Source: Deltaproteobacteria bacterium (GTDB lineage Bacteria; Desulfobacterota; Binatia; DP-6). From it: a stretch of 33,814 bases of DNA. Location of the stretch: contig VBKJ01000144.1 of the NCBI GenBank assembly GCA_005879795.1, forward strand, positions 1 through 33,814, written 5' to 3'. Both the position numbers and the translations under genes were made by a program. The notes under the pieces were generated by a model that had not been told where the DNA came from, made no database searches, and saw nothing but the letters and a program-made list of their open reading frames with translations. Shown piece after piece: positions 15,442 through 23,452 of this stretch (within the stretch, counting starts at the first letter, position 1; each line of letters opens with the position of its first letter).

Positions 15442-16085
15442 TGCTGCACGTCTTCTGCGACTTCGACGGCACCATCACGGAGCCCGACACGCTCAGGTTC
15501 CTGACCGAGCGCCTCGGGGCTGGCCCCGAGTACTACCGCGAGACGGGCAGGCTCCTGCGCGATGGCGCGCTCAGCCTGCGCGAGGCGGTCGCGCGCGACC
15601 TCGGCACCATCCGCGTGCCGTTCGCCGAGGCGGCTGCGTGCCTGCGCGCCCACGTCACCGTCGACGCGAGCTTCGCGCCCTTCGCGCGCTGGTGCGCGGC
15701 AAACCACGTCCCGCTCACCGTGCTCAGCGCGGGCTTCGAGGAGATCATCGAGCTGCTCCTCGGGCCCACGGGCGCGCCCGTGCACGACGTGCGGGCCAAT
15801 CGTCTGCGTCCCGGCAGCTGGGAGTGCCGCTTCCGGGACGACTCGCCGCACGGACACGACAAGGCGGCCGCGCTGCGGAGCGCGCGCGCCGCAGGCCGCC
15901 GCACGATCCTCGTCGGCGACGGCTTCTCGGACCGCGAGTCCGCGGCCGTCGCCGACGTCGTCTTCGCCCGGCGCGGAGGGAGCCTGGCCGACTGGTGCCG
16001 GGCGCGCGCCATCGCCTGCGAGGAGTTCGCCACGTTCCACGATGTCCAGCGCGGCGTGGCCGAGCGCCTCGGGCTGCCCGCCTGA
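15441..16085 (+). CDS. HAD-IB phosphatase, MtnX-like
   Basis: This 214-residue HAD hydrolase has the nucleophile motif CDFDGTIT (D7, D9), the motif II Ser/Thr in LTVLSAGF (about 92-99), Lys in HDKAAAL (K141) and GDGFSDRESA (159-168) as motif IV. The pattern and length match MtnX-like phosphatases; MtnX removes phosphate from the 2-hydroxy-3-keto-5-methylthiopentenyl-1-phosphate intermediate of methionine salvage. No other mtn genes are present, so the substrate is open. Its start overlaps the aldolase stop by one base (TGATG), so the two are translated together. This suggests that it dephosphorylates a substrate or product of the aldolase/SDR (inference). Confidence 0.87.
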   Translation: MLHVFCDFDGTITEPDTLRFLTERLGAGPEYYRETGRLLRDGALSLREAVARDLGTIRVPFAEAAACLRAHVTVDASFAPFARWCAANHVPLTVLSAGFEEIIELLLGPTGAPVHDVRANRLRPGSWECRFRDDSPHGHDKAAALRSARAAGRRTILVGDGFSDRESAAVADVVFARRGGSLADWCRARAIACEEFATFHDVQRGVAERLGLPA

Positions 16086-16099
16086 AAGGGGGCACGCGA

Positions 16100-17107
16100 A
16101 TCACGCCCGACGAGCTCGCCGAGCGGCTCGCCCGCGACGTCGCGCGCCGGCTCGGCGCCGAGAGGGTCGCGGTCGAGCGCCTGCGCCGCCTGGCCGGCGG
16201 CGCCTCGCGCGAGCTCTGGGCCTTCGACGCGGCACTGCCCGGCGGCGGCGTCGAGCGCCTCGTGCTGCGCGGCGACCCGCCGGGACACCCCGTGCACTCG
16301 AGCCGGCGCGACGAGTTCGCCGTCCTCGCCGCGGCGCACGCCGCCGGGCTCCCGGTGCCGCGCGTGCGCTGGTGCGAGGAGGACCCGGCCGTCCTGGGCG
16401 CGCCCTTCTTCGTGATGGACTTCGTCGCGGGCGAGACGCTCGCGCGCCGCCTCCTGCGCGACGCCGAGTACGCGCCCGCGCGCGCCGCGCTCCCCGGCCA
16501 GCTCGCCGCGGCGCTGGCCGCCATCCATGCCCTCGACCCGCGCGCGCCGGCGCTCGCCTTCCTGCCGCGGCCGCCGGCGGACGCGACGCCCGCGGCGGCG
16601 GAGCTCGCGCGCCACGAGCAGCTCTACCGCGCCGTCACGCTCGACCCGCATCCGGCGCTCGAGCTCGCGCTCCGCTGGCTCGCCGCGGCGCCGCCCGCGC
16701 CGCGCGCCGAGACCCTGGTGCACGGCGACTTCCGCATCGGCAACGTCATCTTCGGGCCCGAGGGCCTGCGCGCCGTGCTCGACTGGGAGCTCGCCCACGC
16801 GGGCGATCCGATGGAGGACCTGGGCTGGCTCTGCGTGCGCTCCTGGCGCTTCGGCGCGGACGCGCAGCCGGTCGGCGGCCTCTGCCGGCGCGAGGAGTTC
16901 TTCGCCGCCTACGCCCGCGCCGCCGGCGCGCCCGTCGACTCGGCCGCGGTGCGCTGGTGGGAGGTGTTCGGCAACTTGAAGTGGGCGATCATCTGCGTGA
17001 TGCAGGCGCGGAGCTTCATCGACGGCGCGCGGAGCGTCGAGCTCGCGAGCCTCGGGCGCCGCGTCGCCGAGATGGAGCTCGAGCTCCTCGAGCTGACGGA
17101 GGCGTGA
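16100..17107 (+). CDS. APH-fold phosphotransferase (FadE36/ACAD10-like), probable ATC start
   Basis: This protein of about 335 residues has the aminoglycoside phosphotransferase fold. It carries the N-lobe motif LAGGASRELWAFDA, a PFFVMDFVAGETL hinge, the catalytic loop VHGDFRIGNVIF (about 207-218) and the metal-binding DWELAHAGDPMEDLGWL (about 228-244). It belongs to the 'phosphotransferase family protein' group found next to acyl-CoA dehydrogenases and DUF6285. No ATG, GTG or TTG in frame precedes the N-lobe after the phosphatase stop. An ATC at 16100 has AAAGGGGG 7 bases upstream and fits the expected N-terminus. A CTG (16082) or ACG (16094) start, or a sequence error, are alternatives; the first in-frame GTG would delete the N-lobe. 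DUF6285 follows. Confidence 0.85.
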   Translation: MTPDELAERLARDVARRLGAERVAVERLRRLAGGASRELWAFDAALPGGGVERLVLRGDPPGHPVHSSRRDEFAVLAAAHAAGLPVPRVRWCEEDPAVLGAPFFVMDFVAGETLARRLLRDAEYAPARAALPGQLAAALAAIHALDPRAPALAFLPRPPADATPAAAELARHEQLYRAVTLDPHPALELALRWLAAAPPAPRAETLVHGDFRIGNVIFGPEGLRAVLDWELAHAGDPMEDLGWLCVRSWRFGADAQPVGGLCRREEFFAAYARAAGAPVDSAAVRWWEVFGNLKWAIICVMQARSFIDGARSVELASLGRRVAEMELELLELTEA

Positions 17108-17109
17108 GC

Positions 17110-17520
17110 ATGCAGGACCGACCCGGCGCGACCGAGCTGCTCGAAGCCGTGCGTGCCTTCCTCGAGGAGGAGGTGGTGCCCGCCCTCGACGGTCCGCGGC
17201 AGTTCCACGCCCGCGTCGCGGCCAACGTGCTCGCCATCGTGGGGCGCGAGCTGGCGGGCGAGGAGGCGAGCCTGCTCGCCGAGTGGCGGCGGCTGGCAGG
17301 TCTCCTCGGCCGCGCGAGCGAGCCGCTCCCGCGGCTCGAGGCGCTTCGCGCCGCGGTGCGCGACGGGACGGCGGCCCTCGCCGAGCGCATCCGCCGCGGC
17401 GACGCCGACGCCGGCCCGTTCCGGCACGCGCTCCGCGCCCACGTGCGGGCGACGGTGGAGGACAAGCTCCGGGTCGCGAACCCGCGCTTGCTCGAGTCCG
17501 CGGGCGGGACGACCCGGTAG
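17110..17520 (+). CDS. DUF6285 family protein
   Basis: This 136-residue all-helical protein begins RPGATELLEAVRAFLEEEVVPALDGPRQFHARVAANVLAIVGREL, the typical opening of DUF6285. This family is often encoded immediately after APH-fold phosphotransferases near acyl-CoA dehydrogenases. No catalytic motif is visible. The ATG at 17110 follows GGAGG by 7 bases. A GTG two codons earlier overlaps the upstream TGA but is too close to the Shine-Dalgarno. It is probably an accessory or complex partner of the phosphotransferase (inference from gene order). It closes the operon that begins with the aldolase/SDR fusion. Confidence 0.85.
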   Translation: MQDRPGATELLEAVRAFLEEEVVPALDGPRQFHARVAANVLAIVGRELAGEEASLLAEWRRLAGLLGRASEPLPRLEALRAAVRDGTAALAERIRRGDADAGPFRHALRAHVRATVEDKLRVANPRLLESAGGTTR

Positions 17521-17552
17521 CGCGCGGCCGGGATCCGCGCCATTCTAGGCCC

Positions 17553-18131
17553 GTGACTCTCCGCCCGGGTGACGGCCTCATCGTGGTGGACGTGCAGAAC
17601 GACTTCCTCCCCGGCGGCAGCCTTGCCGTCGCCGGGGGCGACGAGGTCGTGCCGCCGCTGAACGCCTACGTCGCGGCCTTCGTCCGCGCCGGCCTGCCGA
17701 TCTTCGCGACGCGCGACTGGCATCCGCCGAACCACTGCTCGTTCCGCACGCGCGGCGGGCCGTGGCCCCCTCACTGCGTGGCCGGCAGCGAGGGCGCGCG
17801 CTTCGCGCCCGGCCTCGCGCTCCCGCCCTCGACCGTGGTGGTGTCGAAGGACACGCTGTCCGAGCAGGACACCTACTCCGGGTTCCAGGGAGGCGACCTC
17901 GACGCGCGCCTGCGCGAGGCCGGCGTGCGGCGCGTGTTCGTGGGCGGCCTCGCGACCGACTACTGCGTCTTCCACACCGTCAAGGACGCGCTCGCGCGCG
18001 GCTACACCGCGGTGCTGCTCGGCGACGCGGTCCGCGCCGTCGACGTCCGGCCGGACGACGGGCGCCGGGCGGAGGCGGAGATGATCCGCCTGGGCGCCGT
18101 CCCGATCCGCCGCGACCTGCTCGCTGCATGA
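17553..18131 (+). CDS. pncA: Nicotinamidase
   Basis: This 192-residue isochorismatase-fold amidase has the full nicotinamidase set. The catalytic triad is D13 (VDVQNDF), K99 (VSKD) and C138 (ATDYCVF). The metal site is D55, H57 and H61 in RDWHPPNHCSF. It converts nicotinamide to nicotinate in the cytoplasm, the first step of NAD salvage. The product is used by the next gene, nicotinate phosphoribosyltransferase, whose ATG overlaps this stop (ATGA). The GTG start lies 6 bases after a CATTCT hexamer, a possible -10 of a near-leaderless promoter, although no good -35 is visible. The tight pairing with pncB makes the assignment firm. Confidence 0.95.
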   Translation: MTLRPGDGLIVVDVQNDFLPGGSLAVAGGDEVVPPLNAYVAAFVRAGLPIFATRDWHPPNHCSFRTRGGPWPPHCVAGSEGARFAPGLALPPSTVVVSKDTLSEQDTYSGFQGGDLDARLREAGVRRVFVGGLATDYCVFHTVKDALARGYTAVLLGDAVRAVDVRPDDGRRAEAEMIRLGAVPIRRDLLAA

Positions 18132-19447
18132 GCGCCGAGTCCGGCGCCCTGCTCACCGACCTCTACCAGCTCACCATGCTGCACGCGTACGTCCGCCGCG
18201 GCATGGGCGAGCCGGCCGTGTTCGAGCTCTTCGTGCGCAGCCTGCCGCCCGCGCGCGGCTTCCTCCTCGCCGCGGGGCTCGAGCAGGCGCTCGAGTACCT
18301 GGCGACGCTGCGCTTCACCGGCGAGGAGCTGGCGTGGGTGGCGCGCGAGGGGCGCTTCGACCGCGCCTTCGTCGACTACCTGGCGCGCCTGCGCTTCACC
18401 GGCGACGTGCACGCGCTGCCCGAGGGCACCGTCTTCTTCCCGGACGAGCCGATCCTGCGCGTCACGGCGCCGCTACCCGAGGCGCAGCTCGTGGAGAGCC
18501 GGCTGCTCAACCTGCTCCACTTCCAGACGCTCGTCGCCTCCAAGGCGGCGCGCGCGGTGCTGGCAGCGCCCGGGAAGGTGCTCGTCGACTTCGGCCTGCG
18601 GCGCGCGCACGGCGCGGAGGCAGCGTTGCTCGCGGCGCGCGCGAGCTACCTCGCCGGGCTCGCCGGGAGCGCGACCGTGCTCGCGAACCCGCGCTTCGGC
18701 ATCCCGCTCTACGGCACCATGGCACACTCCTTCGTGCAGGCGCACGACGACGAGGCGGAGGCGTTCGCGCACTTCGCCGCCGACGACCCCGAGCACGCGG
18801 TGCACCTGCTCGACACCTACGACACGGAGGCGGCGGCGGCGAAGGTGGTCACGCTCGCGCGCGAGGGCGTCGCGGTGCGAGGCGTCCGGCTCGACAGCGG
18901 CGACCTGGCCGAGCACGCGCGCCGGGTCCGGCGCATCCTCGACGCGGGCGGGCTCGGCGAGGTCACCATCTTCGCGAGCGGCAACCTCGACGAGGACGGG
19001 CTGCGCGATCTGATCGCCAGCGGCGCGCCGATCGACGGCTTCGGCCTCGGCACGCGCCTCGTCACCTCCGCCGACGCGCCCTATCTCGACTGCGCCTACA
19101 AGCTGGTCGAGTACGCAGGGCGGCCGCGGCGCAAGCGCTCCGAAGGCAAGGCGAGCTGGCCGGGCCGGAAGCAGGTCTGGCGCCGCCACGGTGACGACGG
19201 CCGCATGTGCGGGGACGTCCTCGCGCTCGAGGACGACCCGCAGGCGGGCACGCCGCTCCTCGTGCCGGTCATGCGCGCCGGGCGGCGCCTCGGGCTCTCC
19301 GCGTCGCTCGTCGCGTCCCGCGCGCACGCCGCCGGCGAGCTCGGGCGGCTTCCCGAGCCGCTCCGCCGCCTCGAGCCCGGCGCCGCCTACCCGGTCACCG
19401 TCGCCCCGGCGCTCCGCACCCTGGCCGCAACGCTGGACGGGCGGTGA
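18128..19447 (+). CDS. pncB: Nicotinate phosphoribosyltransferase
   Basis: This 439-residue enzyme makes nicotinate mononucleotide from nicotinate and PRPP. The start LLTDLYQLTMLHAYVRRGM is characteristic. VDFGLRRAHGAEAAL (about 153-167), the phosphorylated His in YGTMAHSFVQA (H200) and RLDSGDLAEHARRVRRIL are conserved. IDGFGLGTRLVTSADAPYLDCAYKLVEY is also typical. Length is normal for the short bacterial class. The gene overlaps pncA by 4 bases, so the two steps of the Preiss-Handler entry are coupled. The stop overlaps the GTG of the DUF72 gene. Confidence 0.95.
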   Translation: MSAESGALLTDLYQLTMLHAYVRRGMGEPAVFELFVRSLPPARGFLLAAGLEQALEYLATLRFTGEELAWVAREGRFDRAFVDYLARLRFTGDVHALPEGTVFFPDEPILRVTAPLPEAQLVESRLLNLLHFQTLVASKAARAVLAAPGKVLVDFGLRRAHGAEAALLAARASYLAGLAGSATVLANPRFGIPLYGTMAHSFVQAHDDEAEAFAHFAADDPEHAVHLLDTYDTEAAAAKVVTLAREGVAVRGVRLDSGDLAEHARRVRRILDAGGLGEVTIFASGNLDEDGLRDLIASGAPIDGFGLGTRLVTSADAPYLDCAYKLVEYAGRPRRKRSEGKASWPGRKQVWRRHGDDGRMCGDVLALEDDPQAGTPLLVPVMRAGRRLGLSASLVASRAHAAGELGRLPEPLRRLEPGAAYPVTVAPALRTLAATLDGR

Positions 19448-20439
19448 GCTTTCGTCTGACCGCGCCCGGCGGCGACTGGCTCGCGGCCGTGCCGCCGCTC
19501 GCCGCGCTCGACCATGGGCCCATGCCCGCGCGCGTCGGCAACGTCGCCTTCGGCACCGCTTCGTGGACCGACCGGACGCTGCTCGCGAGCCGCGCCTTCT
19601 ATCCGCCCGCGGCGGGCACGCCCGAGCGCCGGCTGCGCTACTACGCGCGCCACTTCCCGGTGGTCGAGGTGGACGCGACGTACTACGCGCTGCCGTCCGC
19701 GGCCCACGCGCGCGCCTGGGCCGCACGCACGCCCCCCGACTTCGCGTTCGGCGTGAAGGCCCACGCCGCGCTGACTCGGCATCCGCTCGAGCCGGCGCGC
19801 CTCGACCGGGACCTGCTGGACGAGCTCCCGCGCGAGCTGCGCCGCAAGCGGAGCGTCTATGCCAACGAGCTGCCGGAGGCGGTGCTCGCCGAGCTCTGGC
19901 GGCGCTTTCACGCCGCCCTGGAGCCGCTCCGCGCCGCGGGAAAGCTCGCCTACCTCCTCTTCCAGATGCCGAAGTGGTTCACGCCCTCGCGCGCGAGCGA
20001 GGCCTACCTGGAGCAGGTGCCGGCGAGGCTCCCCGGCGCGCCGATCGCGGTCGAGTTCCGCGAGGCGCGCTGGCTGGCGGAGGCGCGGCGCGAGCGCACG
20101 CTCGACTTCCTCCGCCGCGGCGGCTTCGTGTACGTGTCGGTCGACGAGCCTCAGGGTACGCGCGCGAGCGTGCCGCCGGTCGCCGCGGCGACTTCCGACG
20201 CGCTCGCCGTGGTCCGCTTCCACGGCCGCAACGCGACGGCATGGGACAAGCCCGGCGCCGGCACGGCCGAGCGCTTCGGATACGCGTATCGCGAGGACGA
20301 GCTGCGCGAGTGGGCGCCGAGGCTCCGGCACCTCGCCGCCAGGACCCGCCAGGTCCACGTGCTGATGAACAACTGCTACCGCCACTACGCCGTGCAGAAC
20401 GCGAAGGACCTCGCTGCCCTGCTCGCCGAGGGCTCTTAG
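19444..20439 (+). CDS. DUF72 family protein
   Basis: This protein of up to 331 residues is a TIM-barrel-like DUF72 (YecE) relative. It carries FGTASWTDRTL, AFYPPAAGTPERRLRYYARHFPVVEVDATYY, FAFGVKAHAALTRHPL, YLLFQMPKWF, IAVEFREARWL, VVRFHGRNATAWDKP and HVLMNNCYRHYAVQNAKDL. The family is widespread, has no settled function, and is structurally compared with metal-dependent TIM-barrel nucleases and isomerases. The GTG start overlaps the pncB stop. An in-frame ATG at 19522 would fit the usual DUF72 N-terminus better, so the first 26 residues may not be translated. It is co-directional with pncA-pncB. Its stop overlaps the stop of the convergent exporter gene by 4 bases. Confidence 0.88.
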   Translation: MSFRLTAPGGDWLAAVPPLAALDHGPMPARVGNVAFGTASWTDRTLLASRAFYPPAAGTPERRLRYYARHFPVVEVDATYYALPSAAHARAWAARTPPDFAFGVKAHAALTRHPLEPARLDRDLLDELPRELRRKRSVYANELPEAVLAELWRRFHAALEPLRAAGKLAYLLFQMPKWFTPSRASEAYLEQVPARLPGAPIAVEFREARWLAEARRERTLDFLRRGGFVYVSVDEPQGTRASVPPVAAATSDALAVVRFHGRNATAWDKPGAGTAERFGYAYREDELREWAPRLRHLAARTRQVHVLMNNCYRHYAVQNAKDLAALLAEGS

Positions 20440-22799
20440 GCCTGGCGGCCTGCCGCGGCGCGCGACGCCGGCGCGCGCCCGGCGGACGCCTTCGCCGCGC
20501 GCCCGAAGACGAACGCCGGCCGCGTGCGCAGCACGAGCACCGGCATGAGCGAGAGTGCGGCGAGGCACGACACCGCCATGGCGATCGGCATGAGCGTGCC
20601 GAACAGCCGCATGCCGAGGAACTTCGAGAACCCCATCACCGAGAAGCCGGCCCCGATGCTCGCCGCCACGAAGAGGACGGCGCGCCCCGAGGTGTGTAGC
20701 GCCGCGTCGAACGCAGCCTCGTCGGTCGGTGCGCGCGCGTGCTCCTCGCGCAGGCGGTAGAGGAAGTAGATGGCGTAGTCGGCGCCGATGCCGGCGGCCA
20801 TGGCGATCACCGACGCCGAGCCCATGTCGAGGCGGATACCGGTCCAGCCGAGCACGCCGAAGAGGATCGCGATCGTGGCGACGATCGGAGAGACCACGTA
20901 GAGCCCGCCCAGAGCCGAGCGCAGCATGAGCGACGAGACCAGATAGATCACGCACAGCACGACCAGCGTGTTCAAGAGCTTCCCGTGCGTGGTGTGTTCG
21001 TTGACGGCCAGGATGGTGGGCCCCACCCCGCCCGCGATCAGCACGCGGACACCCTCTGGCGCCGGGTGCGCGGCGACCCAGGCCTGCGCACGGCGGACGA
21101 GCGGGCCGACGCGCGCGGAGTCGTCGGTGCGGAGGTAGGCGACCAGCAGCGCCTTCGCGAGCGCACGGTCGGTGAAGCGCTCGAAGGCGGGCGACTCGCC
21201 GAGGAACATGAGCTGCGCCAGCAGCTCCTGGCTGTCGGGCAGGCGGTAGGGGTGCGGGTCGTCGGCGTTGAAGGTCTTGTGCAGCGCCTTCACCAGGTCG
21301 GCGAGCGACGCCGTGCGCAGCACCAGCGGGTCGCGCGCGATCTCGTCCTGCAGCGCGGCCAGGTGCCGCACGAGCCCGAGCGTGCGCGCGCTCCCCGGCG
21401 GCCCCTGGTAGAGGATCGTCATGGTGACGGTGCCGGGGAAGTGCTTCTCGATCTCGGCCAGGTGCACGCGCGCCATGCTGTCGGGCGGCATGTACTCGCG
21501 CGTCGAGCCGTAGGTGCGGATGAAGAGGGCGCCCAGGGCGGCGCTCGCGAGCGCCAGCACGGTGGCGACCAGGATGCGCCGGCCGCCGGCATGGAAGATC
21601 GCCGCGTGCAGCGTGGAGAGCACCCGGTGGGTGGGGCCGCCCTCGCCCGGGACCCGCCGCGGCGCGGGGAGCAGCGCGCGCAGCGCCGGGATGAACGTCA
21701 TCTCGAGGAGCACGGCGCTCGCGATGCCGTACGCGCACGAGAGGCCGAAGTTCCCGATCGAGCGTACGCCGAAGAGCGCGAGCGAGGCGAAGCCGAGCGC
21801 GGCGGTCGCGCCGGCGGCCACCATCACGGGGCCCATCGACACGGTCGAGGCGATCACCGCGGCGCGGTTGTCGCGCCTCCGCTCGACCTCTTCGCCGTAG
21901 CGCTTCAGCATCTGCGCCGAGTGCGCGGCCGCGACCGCGATCAGCAGGATCGGCACGGCGACGTTCCAGCCGTCGATGACGATGCCCGTCCAGCCCATGA
22001 GCCCGAGACCCCAGAGCGTGCTGAGGGTCGCGGTCAGCATGGGGACGAGCATGCCCTGCACGCTGCGGAACGAGACGAGCAGCATGCCCGCGATCACGAG
22101 GAAGGTGAACGGGATGCGCCAGGCGACCTCGCGCGACTGCTCCAGGTCGGTGAGGACGAACATGGGCTCGCCCGCGAAGTAGAAGTCGAGCGGGCGGTCG
22201 CGGTACGGCTCGGCCAGGCCCGTCGTGCGGGCGAACACGTCCTGGCCGGAGGTGCCGTCGTAGAAGTCCAGCATGACGAGCGCGGCGCGCTGGTCGGGCG
22301 TGACCAGCAGGCCGCGGAGCGCCGGCTCCCCGTCGAGCCGGGCGCGCAGGGCGGCGATCTCCTCCGGCGTCTCGGGGACGTCGCGCATGAGGTAATCGAC
22401 GCGGATCGTGCCGCCCTCCTCCTCGGCGTGGCGCACGCTCGGCGCGGCCAGGCTCACGACGTTCGGCGCGATTACGTCCGGGAGGCGGAGGGCCGCGAGC
22501 GTCACCTCCTGCACGACCCGCAGCACGTCGCTCCGCCACACCTCGCCGTCGCGCGGCACGATGGCGACGATCATGGTGTTGCGCCCGCCGAACTCGCGGC
22601 GGATCTGGTGGTCGATCTGCACGAAGGGATGGTTCGCGGGCAGGCTGGCCTCGATGTCGATCGAGACGCGCAGGCGGCCCATGCCGGCAACGAGCGCCGC
22701 CGTCACCACGCCGACGGCGACCAGCACCGTCCAGGCATGCCGGGTGAGGAAGCGCGCGTAGCGCTCGAGCGGGGGCATGAAGGGGTTTCTTTCCCGCAT
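20436..22799 (-). CDS. MMPL/RND-family exporter
   Basis: This protein of about 787 residues has two repeated halves. Each consists of one membrane helix (first at about 22-40), a large periplasmic loop and a cluster of five or six helices. Motifs of the MMPL/SSD-like class include IEASLPANHPFVQIDHQIRREFGGRNTMIVAI, RIPFTFLVIAGMLLVSFRSVQGMLVPM, ILLIAVAAAHSAQMLKRYGEE and GIGADYAIYFLYRLREEH. Such single-gene RND proteins export lipids, hopanoids or other hydrophobic compounds, or act in envelope biogenesis. No membrane-fusion protein or outer-membrane partner lies next to it. The ATG at 22799 is used; an ATG 7 codons in (22778) is also possible. It is divergent from the DUF2760 gene and convergent with DUF72. 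Confidence 0.92.
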   Translation of the reverse strand: MRERNPFMPPLERYARFLTRHAWTVLVAVGVVTAALVAGMGRLRVSIDIEASLPANHPFVQIDHQIRREFGGRNTMIVAIVPRDGEVWRSDVLRVVQEVTLAALRLPDVIAPNVVSLAAPSVRHAEEEGGTIRVDYLMRDVPETPEEIAALRARLDGEPALRGLLVTPDQRAALVMLDFYDGTSGQDVFARTTGLAEPYRDRPLDFYFAGEPMFVLTDLEQSREVAWRIPFTFLVIAGMLLVSFRSVQGMLVPMLTATLSTLWGLGLMGWTGIVIDGWNVAVPILLIAVAAAHSAQMLKRYGEEVERRRDNRAAVIASTVSMGPVMVAAGATAALGFASLALFGVRSIGNFGLSCAYGIASAVLLEMTFIPALRALLPAPRRVPGEGGPTHRVLSTLHAAIFHAGGRRILVATVLALASAALGALFIRTYGSTREYMPPDSMARVHLAEIEKHFPGTVTMTILYQGPPGSARTLGLVRHLAALQDEIARDPLVLRTASLADLVKALHKTFNADDPHPYRLPDSQELLAQLMFLGESPAFERFTDRALAKALLVAYLRTDDSARVGPLVRRAQAWVAAHPAPEGVRVLIAGGVGPTILAVNEHTTHGKLLNTLVVLCVIYLVSSLMLRSALGGLYVVSPIVATIAILFGVLGWTGIRLDMGSASVIAMAAGIGADYAIYFLYRLREEHARAPTDEAAFDAALHTSGRAVLFVAASIGAGFSVMGFSKFLGMRLFGTLMPIAMAVSCLAALSLMPVLVLRTRPAFVFGRAAKASAGRAPASRAAAGRQA

Positions 22800-22830
22800 C
22801 CGCTCGCGATGCAATCCCGCCCTCGCATGC

Positions 22831-22858
22831 TTGCCGCGCCACCGCCGTGTGATAGCAA
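22831..22858 (+). promoter_or_regulatory. Candidate promoter of the DUF2760/Hsp70 operon
   Basis: TTGCCG (22831-22836) and TAGCAA (22853-22858) are 16 bases apart, and the ATG at 22866 follows after 7 bases. AAGG just before the start could also serve as a Shine-Dalgarno. The -10 match is partial. Confidence 0.3.
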
Positions 22859-22865
22859 GGCGGGC

Positions 22866-23444
22866 ATGCTCCTCACACGTCTCCTCCTCGCGCTCGTGCT
22901 CGCGGCCGCGGTCGCCGCGGGGAACTTCCTCGTCGCGGGCGACGCGCCCGCCTGGCGCGTCGGCGCACCGTTCGCGCTGGCGGTGGTGGTCGCGTTCCTG
23001 CCCTCGCGGCCGGGCGCGCCGCCCGCTCGAGAGCCGGCTGCGCCGCCTCCGCCGCCCGCCGAGTCGCCGGGCACCGAAGCGCTCGGCCTCCTCGGACTCC
23101 TGCAGGAGCAGGGTCGCTTCGTCGACTTCGTGACCGAGGACCTCGCGCCCTACCCGGACGAGCAGATCGGCGCCGCCGTGCGCGGCATCCACGAGGGCTG
23201 CCGCAAGGCGCTCGACGAGCGGGTCGCGCTCGAGCCGGTGCTGCGGGCGGCCGAAGGCGAGATGGTGACGATCGAGGGCGGGTTCGATCCGGCGGCGATC
23301 CGGCTCACGGGCAACGTCGGCGGCGGGCCGCCCTTCCGCGGCGTGCTGCGCCACGCGGGCTGGCGCGTGACGCGCGTGACCTTCCCCGCGGGCCGCGGCC
23401 GGGACCCGCACATCATCGCGCCGGCCGAGGTGGAGATCGCCTAG
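22866..23444 (+). CDS. DUF2760 family membrane-anchored protein
   Basis: This 192-residue protein has one or two N-terminal membrane helices (about 4-22 and 32-46), then a Pro-rich linker (REPAAPPPPPAESP). The conserved DUF2760 domain is LLGLLQEQGRFVDFVTEDLAPYPDEQIGAAVRGIHEGCRKALDE...EGGFDPAAIRLTGNVGGGPPFRGVLRHAGWRVTRVTFP. DUF2760 genes commonly sit directly before unusual Hsp70 genes, as here (9 bases before the next ATG). The N-terminal anchor suggests it tethers or recruits the Hsp70 relative at the membrane, which is inference. The ATG at 22866 starts the first helix. Confidence 0.9.
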   Translation: MLLTRLLLALVLAAAVAAGNFLVAGDAPAWRVGAPFALAVVVAFLPSRPGAPPAREPAAPPPPPAESPGTEALGLLGLLQEQGRFVDFVTEDLAPYPDEQIGAAVRGIHEGCRKALDERVALEPVLRAAEGEMVTIEGGFDPAAIRLTGNVGGGPPFRGVLRHAGWRVTRVTFPAGRGRDPHIIAPAEVEIA

Positions 23445-23452
23445 TCGAGTCG

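Noticed and set aside
19387-22842. 1151-codon minus-strand open frame overlapping the exporter
   Set aside because: It is a different frame from the exporter, which carries the transmembrane and MMPL motifs. Composition is typical of frame shadows.
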